From: Magnaporthiopsis rhizophila
Taxonomy: Eukaryota; Ascomycota; Sordariomycetes; Magnaporthales; Magnaporthaceae
Assembly (NCBI GenBank): GCA_003049465.1
Contig: PYSS01000011.1
Coordinates: 62,001-126,000 of the forward strand
Reading direction: 5' to 3'
DNA: 64,000 nucleotides
The position numbers and the translations under genes were made by a program. The notes under the pieces are model-generated. The model searched no databases. It was not told where the DNA came from and was given only the letters and a program-made list of their open reading frames with translations. This document shows, in pieces, positions 53,555 through 62,874 of this stretch. How positions within the stretch are numbered: the stretch's first letter is position 1; every line of letters begins with the position of its first letter.

Positions 53555-55414
53555 ATGGCTCTGAGTCTTGCGACCATTCAGGAGGCAGTGGGCTACATCA
53601 AGCTTGCCCTCGAGGTGTACAATGAAATTCAGGCAGTCCCTGAAGAGATTGCCGAACTCAAGATTGAGCTGGAAGGGCTGGGTGCCCCTCTCAGCACCCT
53701 CGCCAACCTGCTGAAAGACCCCAAAGAGACGGAGCCTCTGGGCCGTCTTGATAGCAAACACCGAAAGGCCCTGGTCGATGCGGTCCAGGACGCTTCCGCA
53801 GCCTGCAAGGAAGTCCACTCCGTATTCAAAAACGTCAAGAGCCGCCATCTCGGGTACCTGGGCGGCCACGACATCCGGGCCCGCGCCGAATGGGTTGCCT
53901 GGGCTTGGCATCGTTTCGGATTCGGTGCCGAAAAGGTCAAGGGCTTGATGCACAGAATCAAGGCGCGCTGCCAAAACATACAATTCATCCTCACCGTCAT
54001 CAACATCATACCCAAAAAGCGCCTACAGGCCGATATAGAGGCCAAGCAAAAAGAAAAGGCGGCGTTGGAGAAGAGCCGAAAGGAGATCCAGTTCCTGAAA
54101 GCCGACGCGGCCAAGAAAGATGCACAGCTCCAGGCTATCAACGCCCGCCTAGAAACTCTGGTGGACGCGCTGGTCCAGACAAAGGCCGAGGCGAAAAAGG
54201 CGAAGGAGCGGGAGTGCATGGACACCGCGACGGCAGTCAACGGGCAGGTCCAGAAGAAGCCCCCTAAGGCTACTACCAAGCCCGCCAAAAAGGCTGAAAA
54301 GGAGCCGCCAGGGCCTGGCCATCTTGCGAAGACTCCGAGCATAGGCCCAAAGGTCATTCGCGGGGTTCCAGAGGGTAAGAAACCCAAGGATGAGGGAAAA
54401 GTAAAGTCGGAACAAAAGGGGAAGGCAAAAATTGCAAAGCCCGAGGAGAAGACCAATGGAAATACGAAGGAGAAGCCTGCCGGGAACACAAACGGCGATG
54501 CAAAGGAAAAAAAGGAAGACAAGGTCAAGGAGAGCAAACCCGCGGCACAGAAGGAACAGAAGGAGGCTAAGCCCAAGGAGAATAAGAACGACAAAAAGAA
54601 AGACGAAAAGCCCAAAGAGAAGACCGACGCCGGCACCAAGCCACCTGTTATCAATCAGCCCAAGCCTCCAAAGCCCACCAAGGCCGCCAAGCCTGCGAGA
54701 CCGCCAAAGCCATCACCGTCACCACCGCGCAGCGGGCACTCCATACTTTTCGTCGACCCGGGAAACCTCGAGCGCTCCGTCGTCTGCCAAGCCATGCTGT
54801 TGCTGCTGGACTGCACGGCCCGCAAGAGCGGCGATCGCCCGCTCCTCACGGCCGTCCAATCGGCCGGCTACTTTGTCGAGAACCAGAGCGACTGCATCGA
54901 CGAGATCAAGAGCCTTCCCCACGCTATCGCCAGCTTCAACCTGCCCATGACCAAGGGCAACGAATCCCCGTTCGGAGAGGCGTTGGACCTCCTGTTCCAA
55001 CCCAACTCGGACGGGTCGGGCACGGCGCCGTGGTGGAAGGGCTGCGACCCGGACAGCAAGGCGAAGCTGGAGAAAATGCTCCGGGCCAGGCGGTCGGTGG
55101 GGATGCGGCGCGAGTTCTTTAGAAAGTTCGACTACATCGTGTGCTTCACCAGACGCGAGCACGAGAACCTGCTGCGGCTCAGGGAGGCCATCATGGCCAA
55201 GAACGGGGCCGAGGGCTGGCCCAAGGACAAAGGCAAGGTCCTGCACCTGGGGGCTTACCTGTCCGAGGACGGCAAGCCCGCCCAGACGATTTCTCAAGCC
55301 ACGAACGATCGCAGTGCTTGGCCAGCAACGATATCGCGGCTCAAAACTGCTCTTGAGATTTTCTTGAAGGAGCTAAAATGGGAACGGTCGCCAAGCAAAG
55401 GAAGCAGTACCTAG
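53555..55414 (+). CDS. Fungal NLR-type N-terminal domain fused to a cysteine-less LMW tyrosine phosphatase-like domain
   Basis: Single exon, 619 residues. Residues 1-155 (MALSLATIQEAVGYIKLALE...) are helical and follow the layout of the fungal N-terminal domains found on STAND/NLR proteins. A coiled coil (about 160-235; KQKEKAALEKSRKEIQFLKAD) leads into a linker of about 160 residues dominated by Lys, Glu, Pro and Asn. Residues 395-610 resemble low-molecular-weight protein tyrosine phosphatase: the P-loop-like ILFVDPGNLERS matches VLFVCLGNICRS, FDYIVCFTRREHENLLRL matches the FDYILxMD region, and GKVLHLGAYL matches KVxLLGSY. The nucleophile Cys is replaced by Asp401 and the second Cys by Glu406, while Arg407-Ser408 are kept. 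The Asp-Pro general-acid motif is not seen. It is therefore probably inactive or not a phosphatase. Function is unknown. Confidence 0.8.
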   Translation: MALSLATIQEAVGYIKLALEVYNEIQAVPEEIAELKIELEGLGAPLSTLANLLKDPKETEPLGRLDSKHRKALVDAVQDASAACKEVHSVFKNVKSRHLGYLGGHDIRARAEWVAWAWHRFGFGAEKVKGLMHRIKARCQNIQFILTVINIIPKKRLQADIEAKQKEKAALEKSRKEIQFLKADAAKKDAQLQAINARLETLVDALVQTKAEAKKAKERECMDTATAVNGQVQKKPPKATTKPAKKAEKEPPGPGHLAKTPSIGPKVIRGVPEGKKPKDEGKVKSEQKGKAKIAKPEEKTNGNTKEKPAGNTNGDAKEKKEDKVKESKPAAQKEQKEAKPKENKNDKKKDEKPKEKTDAGTKPPVINQPKPPKPTKAAKPARPPKPSPSPPRSGHSILFVDPGNLERSVVCQAMLLLLDCTARKSGDRPLLTAVQSAGYFVENQSDCIDEIKSLPHAIASFNLPMTKGNESPFGEALDLLFQPNSDGSGTAPWWKGCDPDSKAKLEKMLRARRSVGMRREFFRKFDYIVCFTRREHENLLRLREAIMAKNGAEGWPKDKGKVLHLGAYLSEDGKPAQTISQATNDRSAWPATISRLKTALEIFLKELKWERSPSKGSST

Positions 55415-55769
55415 CTAGGGGTTTTATCTACGTACTGTCATGTATATCTAGGTAGTTTACCACATTGCTTGAGATTGTGCTCTTGTGGGGGTTTACAACT
55501 CGGATCGGCTCAGGGGCTTGGCGTTGCCGACCCTAACCCTGTATCTTGTGAGGACACAGATGACTGCCAATGACATCATCAAACTGGAGGTCGTCCCTGC
55601 CACGGCACCTCGACCGGGCAGGCCAACCTCGCTTTTGTCTGCTCTGATTTGGTCTTCCCTCCATTCTACCTCGTAATCCGCCTACCTCAACTTCCACCAG
55701 ACTGTCAAAAAGCAATTCTTCGTTATCGAAACTAGACAGCCCAAAGCCATTCCCACGCCCACAGCAGCC
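55415..55769. other. Intergenic
   Basis: Short spacer between two plus-strand genes with CTAGCTAGG and ATCTAGGTAG motifs at 55408-55419 and 55447-55457. No gene. Confidence 0.45.
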
Positions 55770-56348
55770 ATGCATCGACTGTCCGCATCGCTCCCTCGCT
55801 TCAGGGCACTTGCCCAGGCTCCGAGGTCCAGCCTGCCTTCCCAGGCAGCGATGAAACCCAGAACGGCCTCAAACAGCGCCAGGCCAGCCACCCTCTTCGC
55901 AACCACAGACATCAACACAAAGCAGCACCGCGCCTACACGTCCACGTCGGCACCCAAGGAGTCCGAGGGCCCTAGCGCCGAGTCGGGCGGCTCCCGCTCC
56001 AAGGACGCGGCCGAGGCCGCCAACAGAACCACCACCAACAGCACCACGGACCCCACGACGGCCGGCATCGACACGCTGGCGGAGCGGTCAGCCAAAGGCC
56101 AGACGGGCGGCGGCGAGCCGCTCGAGAGCACGTCGGAGAACGCGCCGCCCAAGCCCAAGATCTCCAACGCGAGCGTGCCGGGCAACTCGGGCATGGACAA
56201 GCTTACCGACGAGCAGAGACGCGAGGTCGAGGAGCACAACCGCGACTTTGAGAAGAGGCACGACCGCGCCGGGCCCGCGGCCGGCGACAAGGTGCACAAG
56301 GACTTTTGGAGCGGCGGCGGGACGAGGGAGACTCCGGGGACCAAGTAA
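55770..56348 (+). CDS. Small mitochondrial-type hypothetical protein
   Basis: Single exon, 192 residues. The N-terminus (MHRLSASLPRFRALAQAPRS) is Arg/Ser/Ala-rich without acids, like a mitochondrial presequence. A Ser/Thr/Ala-rich disordered middle follows. The C-terminal 60 residues look conserved: MDKLTDEQRREVEEHNRDFE, then RAGPAAGDKVHKDFWSGGG. I have a general impression of similar proteins in other moulds but cannot name the family or assign a function. No membrane segment is seen. Confidence 0.7.
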   Translation: MHRLSASLPRFRALAQAPRSSLPSQAAMKPRTASNSARPATLFATTDINTKQHRAYTSTSAPKESEGPSAESGGSRSKDAAEAANRTTTNSTTDPTTAGIDTLAERSAKGQTGGGEPLESTSENAPPKPKISNASVPGNSGMDKLTDEQRREVEEHNRDFEKRHDRAGPAAGDKVHKDFWSGGGTRETPGTK

Positions 56349-57284
56349 GGAATCGACGGCTCCCGTCCCGTACAACAGCATTGGCTTTAATCCCGCCAGG
56401 GTTTCTATCCTTTTTTGCTTTTTTTTTGGGGCATGGAATATGCACTTTTTCAGGCACACTCACGGGTCTGCTTGTGATGTCATACAGAGGCCTACATGCA
56501 ATAATAGCCTTACGTCACTGGGCTTCACTCTAAATGATCATGTTGGCACGACGGCCTGTTTGCTGTAGAAGTCGAGCGCTGTCATGTATCATAAGAGGGC
56601 ACGGCAAAAGACTGTACGGTTTTACCTTGACTAAATAAGAGCTCAACACCCTACGCCCTCCTTGACCGCCGCACCAAGCTAGCAAGATGGGAAAACATCA
56701 GCTGAAGAAAATCGACAGAGCAACAGCCAAGCCAGAAACCAGCCAGAGTAAGGCGGCAAGCAGGCGGCAAGCAGACCAATCAGCGATGGCAGTGATACGC
56801 GAGAGCGACAGGTTGACGCCAAACCTAGCAAGAAAGATGCCAAGGATGGCACACCTGCAGTGAAGCTCGACGTGGAGCTAGATGTGCACATCGGGCTCAA
56901 AGGCGAAATTCAGGGGGATATCACGCCGACTATCCTGCGAGTCAAAACCATACATGCTCCCGCCGCAGCAAATCCCACACTGACAATTGACCCTTGTTTC
57001 TGAACGCAGTGACAAAGCAGTGACAAAGACACCAACCCCCAAGAATAAAAGGCGCGATGCACCCTCCGATGGCGATGTAATAAAGTCCAAGCCTCAAGAT
57101 AAGATGTTGCAACCCCAGACTCGACCTCAGTCCAGCGTCGGAGCGGCAGTGGCGCCCCGGCAAGGTTGCGTCTCAGTGAACGGAAAGCCAGTGTAGCACT
57201 GCTGGCATGTCGACCCGGACGAAGGGCACTTGAGCGTCTCCGCCGCGGTCGCCACGTCGAGCCTCGAGCAGCCGCACGGGAGAG
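56349..57284. other. Convergent spacer containing a gene remnant
   Basis: 3' flanks of the mitochondrial-type gene and of the Cys-rich gene. The only coding-like trace is the pseudogene fragment listed separately. Confidence 0.45.
56680..57003 (+). pseudogene. Remnant of a fungal protein ending in an LDVELDV...LKG-IxGD-TxTIL motif
   Basis: The plus frame through 56821 encodes AKPSKKDAKDGTPAVKLDVE followed by LDVHIGLKGEIQGDITPTIL. Many mould proteins end with a very similar acidic-hydrophobic motif (LDVELDLDVEIxLKxxIxGDLTLxLL). Upstream in the same frame are Lys/Gln/Ser-rich codons broken by stops (TAG at 56680-56682, TAA at 56749-56751), and no long frame or intron rescues them. It looks like the decayed 3' end of such a gene. 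The match is from memory of the motif only. Confidence 0.4.
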
Positions 57285-57914
57285 TTACGATTTCTGTTTT
57301 ACGGTCTTGTCAGCAACGGAACGCAGGAGTCCGAGGTGGCAGAAAAGAGAATGAATGGACAGACTGTCGCGGACACAAAAGCCCGAGGCGCAAGAACAAG
57401 ATTCCGGAAACGTCGACACGGTAACGACCGTCGAGCACGACGCGGTGGCGGCGGCGGGGGTGACGACAGGAGCAGCAGCTTCTTCGCCGAGGACGACGTT
57501 TCGCCGAGCCTGCGCGCAGCCCTCGGGCGGATTGGCCCAGCGGTAGGTGGTGTAGCAGCCGACGCCGGCGCATGCGGCCGCGCCGTCGCCGCAGGGGAAG
57601 CTGGTGGTCACGGTGGGCACGGCGGCGGGGCAGCCGCAGCGGTTGCTGACGGTCGTGAAGAAGGCGCAGTCCCAGCGCAGGCAGGTCGAGCAGACGGTGG
57701 CCGTGGCGGTGACGGTCGGGCAGGGCTCGCGCCAGGGGACCACGCGGCTGGTAATAAGCTGGCTTGCGGCCATGCTGAGTGGGTGTGGGCCGTTAGATAT
57801 GGGAGACGGGTTGATGTTGGCGTAGATGAGTTGGGCATCTTACGCGGCAAGACAGGAGATGAGGACTGCTAACGACAGCCCCTGGGCTCTTATGGTTCTA
57901 TTTCGGTGCCCCAT
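57285..57914 (-). CDS. Secreted cysteine-rich protein
   Basis: Exons are 57914-57844 and 57774-57285, with a 69-nt intron (GTAAGA, branch CTAAC, CTCAG) that preserves frame across the signal peptide. The product is about 186 residues. It starts MGHRNRTIRAQGLSLAVLIS, giving a signal peptide ending near CLAA. The mature part is dense in Cys and Thr: PCPTVTATATVCSTCLRWDC, then SNRCGCPAAVPTVTTSFPCG and CAGVGCYTTYRW. This C-S-T-C/CGCP layout is common in small secreted fungal proteins of unknown function. The final 30 residues (after CASGFC) look unlike the rest, so an unrecognised 3' intron is possible. Confidence 0.65.
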
Positions 57915-58472
57915 GATGTCAAACAACGTGATATCGGTGCCAACCTTTGCGCCCGGACAACGGGCATGGTTCTAGCACACAAGTTCACTAGCCAAACCCG
58001 CCGTCTTATATACACAAATGACGACCCAGCGTTACCCACTCGAACTTGTGCTAGCCGACTACCGAAAAGGAGGTGCGGGGGATCGATCGCAATCTGTCCA
58101 CGAACTCGTCATTACCGGCACGAGGAGTGAGGAGGGAGACGTAGCCACCGGGTGTTACCCCATAATGTGTCCCATTGGCCGATCCCAAGCCGCCCGTATC
58201 CACCCGGCGCATACCGTCAGCTCGGCGTGCAATTTGTCGATATTGACTGCGGTGCGAAACGCCAACGGTCTACCTGCAGCCAATATCACCAACCGCGGGG
58301 GTCCATTCATCGTTGGAGCCGTTGTTGCACAGTTATCGGGAGCGGGGGAAGGTAAGTCGGAGTCTCTTTGGCTAAAGTCGTGGCTCATTTAGTCCCACCC
58401 TAAACGGGCCAAAGAAGACTCATCTATCAGGCCGCGTTATGGCCAACACGAGGGCCCCGGAGCGCCGCCTGC
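57915..58472. other. Intergenic
   Basis: Promoter of the Cys-rich gene and 3' flank of the NmrA-like gene. The plus-strand frame 58018-58392 (124 codons) has no supporting features. Confidence 0.45.
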
Positions 58473-59414
58473 CTACCTGCCCTCTTCAACCTCCTGGACG
58501 ACCCGCTTCACAGCGCTGTCGAGGTCCTCCTCCTGCAGGCCTAGCAGCTCCATGGCAAAGTCCTCCTTCTTCTCCCAGTCGCCGTCGATGACGCCCAGGG
58601 CGAAGACGAGGTCCTCGATGGCGGCCGTGTCGCCCGCATCGCGGCGAGCGACGTACTTGGCCACAAAGTCATCCGACGTCGTCACCTCAGTCTGCCACGG
58701 CTGGCCCGTCGCCTTTTCAAGCGACTCCAGCAGCCGATTCTGGCTGACGCAGAAGCTCTGCACAAACAGGACGCGGTTGGCCGTCTCGGCGGTGGACCTG
58801 CTCAACACGGCAACGACGGCGCGCCCGACCTGCGCCAGCGTCGACAGCGAGCTGCGCTGCTCCCCTTGGTCCAGGATGTCCATCCTGTTCCGCACCAGGT
58901 CCACGTGCAGGAACCCTTCCTTGAGGCCCCAGTCGAAGAAGTGGCCGCACACGACGCTGGTCCAGGTGAAGGAGCCGCCGGAGGCAGCGGCAAGCTCCTC
59001 GAGGCGGGCGCGCACGAGCTCCTTGCGCGAAAAGAGCGGGACCAGCTCGCGGGCGCGCTCGCTGCGGGCGTCGACGCTACCAAAGTCGGCGGGGATGTAG
59101 CGTGCCACGCCGGCGGCGGCGGCGGCGGAGGCGAGCACCAGGTGGGCGCGCGGCGGGTCGCCCTTGACCGAGAAGCAGGCCACCACGGCGTCTTCGCCCC
59201 GCAGCGCCGCCGCCAGGTCGGCCTCGGCCCAGGCGTCGGGGACCGTTACGGTGCGGACGGCGGGGTTGTTGTTGGACGAGGAGGCTGCGGCCGTCGAGGA
59301 GCCCTCGCGCTTCAGGACGGTGACGCGGAAGCAGCCGGCGCCGACGAGGGCGGCCAGCACGGCGCCGCCGAGGTGACCACCAGCCCCGACGAGCGTGACG
59401 TTTTTGATGTGCAT
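58473..59414 (-). CDS. NmrA-like / isoflavone-reductase-like NAD(P)-binding protein
   Basis: Intronless, 313 residues, an atypical SDR of the NmrA/isoflavone reductase group. Fungal members include redox-sensing regulators and phenylcoumaran/isoflavone reductase-like enzymes; the role of this one is unknown. The dinucleotide-binding motif is NVTLVGAGGHLGGAVLAAL (GxGGxxG). The IPADFGSVDAR segment matches the IPSEFGxD motif of the family. No Tyr-x-x-x-Lys dyad is apparent, though RKELVRARLEEL lies where the family has its catalytic Lys helix. The C-terminal part is helical (EKKEDFAMELLGLQEEDLDS). Probably cytosolic. Confidence 0.85.
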   Translation of the reverse strand: MHIKNVTLVGAGGHLGGAVLAALVGAGCFRVTVLKREGSSTAAASSSNNNPAVRTVTVPDAWAEADLAAALRGEDAVVACFSVKGDPPRAHLVLASAAAAAGVARYIPADFGSVDARSERARELVPLFSRKELVRARLEELAAASGGSFTWTSVVCGHFFDWGLKEGFLHVDLVRNRMDILDQGEQRSSLSTLAQVGRAVVAVLSRSTAETANRVLFVQSFCVSQNRLLESLEKATGQPWQTEVTTSDDFVAKYVARRDAGDTAAIEDLVFALGVIDGDWEKKEDFAMELLGLQEEDLDSAVKRVVQEVEEGR

Positions 59415-59980
59415 TTTTGGGGTTTTTTATGCATGTCCGAGTCGAGGCGCCAAGGTTCAGCCGAGTTGAAGCAGCGGCCGCATAAGTAGAAGCCGATGCG
59501 GGGCAGCGCTGCTGTGGAGCTTACGTCGCTCGCTGCATGTAAGTGTAATGGATGACTGCACCAGTCACTGCGTTGCCGCATCACCATCCTGTCTCGGCTG
59601 GTCCAGACAAGCGCCTGGTTCTCGTCGACGATCCAGACCACACACACTTTCCCATCCCGACTACTAAGGCTAGCGGCTCAGGGACTTGATACGGCAGCGA
59701 AAAACAGACAGTCGGTATCGGGCCATGTCAAACAATCAAGAGATGCGACTGCAACCGCAAATGTCCATCTCGGAGCGGCAGCCGCCGTTCCGCTTCCAAT
59801 TAGCCTATTCGACGGGGCCGCCGCTGGTGACCCCAAGTGGCAGCCGAGACCAACACTCAAGACGGTCGTCGGAGGGGTTATCGTAGAGGACAGCATAGCG
59901 GCGCTCGTGACAAGTAATGTAGTCTTGAACAAAAAATAGAATCTCTACTCTAGACCTCAGAACACCAAATCCAGGGGCAC
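59415..59980. promoter_or_regulatory. Divergent intergenic region
   Basis: Contains the promoters of the NmrA-like gene (minus) and the secreted unknown (plus). No gene or repeat seen. Confidence 0.45.
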
Positions 59981-61014
59981 ATGTCCAAAAAGACAAAAAT
60001 GCATCTGTCCAAGATCCCTCTCTCCCTCGGCCTCCTCCTCCAGGCTTTAGCACCCCCGGTCCAAGCCTGGGACCACCTCGACCGCTCTCACCCGTCCCAG
60101 CGCGCGCCGCCAACCTTCCGCTGGACCCGGCCCTTCCTCGACCTGGACCTGCACGCCATCCCCGCCACCGCCGACTCCTTCCGCAGCACCACCACCTCTT
60201 CCTCCAGCAGCAGCGACCGCGACGTCCCCGGCGGCTTCCACGTCTCCTGCCAAGCAACAGCCACCTTCCGCGCGCGGCAGTACACAGCCGCCGACCTGCG
60301 GAAGCCCTGGCCCGAAAGCGGGCTCGCGCCCTGGGCCGACGCCGTGGAGCGGTCCGCGCTCGACGGCACGGGAAGCAGCGCGTACCCGGGAGGGTGGGAA
60401 GGGGACGAGCTGCACGGCGCCGACCGGACGCTGCTGCTCATGGAGCTGACCGACGTGCCGCCGACGGTGCGCGCCTTTGTCGAGCACGAGGGCGTCGACG
60501 GCTGGTCGGGTCGGCGGTGGCTGTTTGGCATCTATGACAAGCCGGGAGCTGCGACGGGCACGGCAGCCGCCGGGGACAAGGTCATGATCTTTGCGCCGGG
60601 GGCGCTGTACGACATATTGCCACTTTGGGTGGCCGACAGCAGCCGGTGTAGGAGTGCGTTTTTCTTCCTTTTTCCCTCCCTCTTTTCGCCTCTCCGTTAC
60701 TTTCCATCTCAGACTAATACGCCCCCAAAACAAAAGTGCAACTCGTCGACCTCGACAAGTACGTCACGCACGCGGCGCACAACCGCGTCATCGCCTGGCC
60801 AATGTCGCACTCGGACCCGGATCCGGGCAACAAAACCATGACGTTCGCGATCAAGGCCACCCTGCTCCTCGAGACGGTCCAGGGGAGGCGGTACAGGGAG
60901 GCGTGGGAGAATGTGCACCTGCAGGCGAGCAGGGCCGAGAGGCGGCTGCAACGGCAGGAGAGGGAGGAGGGCAAAGGCCGGCATCGCGTCCACGGGAAGC
61001 ACGACGAGCTGTGA
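59981..61014 (+). CDS. Secreted hypothetical protein
   Basis: Exons are 59981-60647 and 60737-61014 with an 89-nt intron (GTAGGA...AAAAG) that joins ADSSR to LQLVDLDKYVTHAAHNRV. The product is 314 residues. The ATG at 59981, or at 59999, leads a signal peptide (MHLSKIPLSLGLLLQALAPPV). The mature part has beta-rich stretches: GGFHVSCQATATFRARQYTA, RTLLLMELTDVPPTVRAFVE and RRWLFGIYDKPG. The C-terminus is a long charged helix (YREAWENVHLQASRAERRLQ). No family is recognised. A GTGTAG two bases upstream is an alternative donor but breaks the frame. Confidence 0.65.
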
Positions 61015-61141
61015 TGGTGGGCAGCTGAAATCTTCGTGTCAGGGTATATATAAAAGCCGTTGCGCAACATTAAAAGGATTATAATTATACAATGACGATA
61101 TAAAAAGGCAGACGTAGTCATCACCCATAGGAATGCCTTCT

Positions 61142-61924
61142 TCACGGAGGCGAGTCCGTCAGCGGCACATACCGCACCCCAAACAGCTTCCGACTCGACA
61201 TCCCGCCCGCCGCGTCCTTGTCCACAACCCAGATGTGCTGCAGGTCCGGCGTCCCGGGGACGTCGTCCACGGGGATAAACATGCGGCCCGGCGCCCGCAG
61301 CTGCGCCACCAGCTCGGGATGCACCTCACGCGCACTCGCCCCGACGTGGATCGCATCCCACCCACCCCCGTCCTGCTGCTCATCATCCTTCCACCCCTTC
61401 CGACCATCCCCAACCACAAACCTAACCCTCCCAGACTCAAGCAGCTGCCGTCCTTCCTGAGATTTGGCCATATTTCCCGCACCGAGATCGCGCAGCTCCC
61501 GGATATGCTCGACGCCCACCACGACGCCGCGCGGCCCGACCAGCTCGGCCAGGACGTGCGTCAGGTAACCCGACCCGGATCCGACGTCCAGCACGCGCGG
61601 GGCGGGGTTGGTTTCCGTGGGCACCAAGCGGTCGAGCAGGTGCTCGACGGCCGACGCGTGCATGTGCGGCGCCGATATGGTGGCGCCATGGCCGATGGCC
61701 TGGGGCGAGTCCTCGTAGGGGCGGTAGGGGGAGTAGTGCGCCCTATCCACCTGTTGTTGTTGTTGTTTTGCTTAGCTAGATTGTTCCGCCTGACCAAGAG
61801 ACACGTGAGCAACGGAACGGACCTTGAGAAAGGCCTCCTTGACGACGGCCGATTTGATGATGCCCTCCCGGGCCATGTTCTCCACGAGCGCCGCGTTTGA
61901 CGTCCCGGTGCATCGCCAGGCCAT
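61142..61924 (-). CDS. Protein-L-isoaspartate O-methyltransferase (PCMT)
   Basis: Uses S-adenosylmethionine to methylate isoaspartyl residues in aged proteins, starting their repair in the cytosol. Exons are 61924-61823 and 61750-61142. The 72-nt intron (GTCCGT...AACAG, phase 0) joins EAFLK to VDRAHYSPYRPYEDSPQ. The product is 236 residues. Family hallmarks are present: MAREGIIKSAVVKEAFLKVD, the segment GHGATISAPHMHA, SAM motif I RVLDVGSGSGYLTHVLAEL, motif II VRFVVGDGRKG and the later DAIHVGASAREVHPELVAQL. Length is normal (about 225-240). The donor GTCCGT is weaker than usual, but the frame join is exact. Confidence 0.92.
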
Positions 61925-62874
61925 CCCGATGTTGAGGAACCGCGCGCCGGAACGCGGTGGTGGTGTGTATGTGTATATCGAGTTTGAGCCGACGACGGGC
62001 TGGAGAGGCGCTCTGGGTATAAGCGGAAGAAGCTTGGAAGAAGACACCAGACCCAGTCTCTGGCAGCGCAGAGGTCGCAAGCAAGCCAGGTTGGGCAATA
62101 TATGCTCTCCAACGTCTTTGTCCTCGTGTGGGTAAGGACGGTAGGTGAGTGAATGGGAAGATAGGTCCTGCCCGGAACTTGGTATCTGCGCGCGGTCGTC
62201 TTGCCTATGCCGTTGCTTCCGACCCGAAGCAAGCAGCCAGTGAATAATCCACACAACCAGAGTGAAGGGGCGCTCTTTCTGGAAAGCGGTCCGTCAACCG
62301 CCGACACATGGAATGAAGCCAGTCGCAAAGCCAGTGTTCAACAGCCTGTGCTGCTGCCCCGCGCTGTCCCTTGACTTAGCCGCTATGCTTCCCCGCCCAG
62401 GCAGGTACGTCAGCTGGCCTGGGTTGGGGTTGGTGCATGATCCCATGTGTCAACGTGACTTCATGTTGACAGCGTTTGCATTCCATGGGGACCCGTCATT
62501 CGCATGGGTTCACCAAAAGCCCCTTAGAATCGACCAGGGCTGTCAGGAGATGGTTGCAGCTTTATTGAATTCCCCGCACTGCCGTTAGGGACATGACTTC
62601 TCCACTGATACTGATACATACACTTAAGGCCTGAAAACGAGCTGGCCCAACTCCCATGCTAAAACTGTAGATGGCTGGAATAGCTAGGTAGGTACGTAGG
62701 GGAAAAAAAAAAAAAAAAAAAAAAAAAGTAACTAGGGTCTAGGGAACACATCGACAGGTGTTGGTTTCATGTTAGGCAGCATGTTCTGCCACGGTAATCG
62801 GAGGGAAGGAAACATGAGAAAGAGTATGGAAAGAAACGGTCAGACGCGTGTATGCAAGACGGAAGAAACTATGC
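61925..62874. other. Intergenic with A25 tract
   Basis: Promoter of the PCMT gene and 3' flank of the Bsd2-like gene. Holds a CTAGGTAGGTACGTAGG motif at 62681-62699 and the A25 run. No gene supported. Confidence 0.45.
62703..62727. repeat. Poly(A) tract, 25 bases
   Basis: An uninterrupted run of 25 A, directly after a CTAGGTAGGTACGTAGG motif. Length may be uncertain through slippage. Confidence 0.95.

Noticed and set aside
53629..54654. 341-codon frame antisense to the NLR-N/LMW-PTP-like gene
   Set aside because: It is the shadow of the Lys-rich linker (AAG/GAG codons read backwards as Phe/Leu/Ser).
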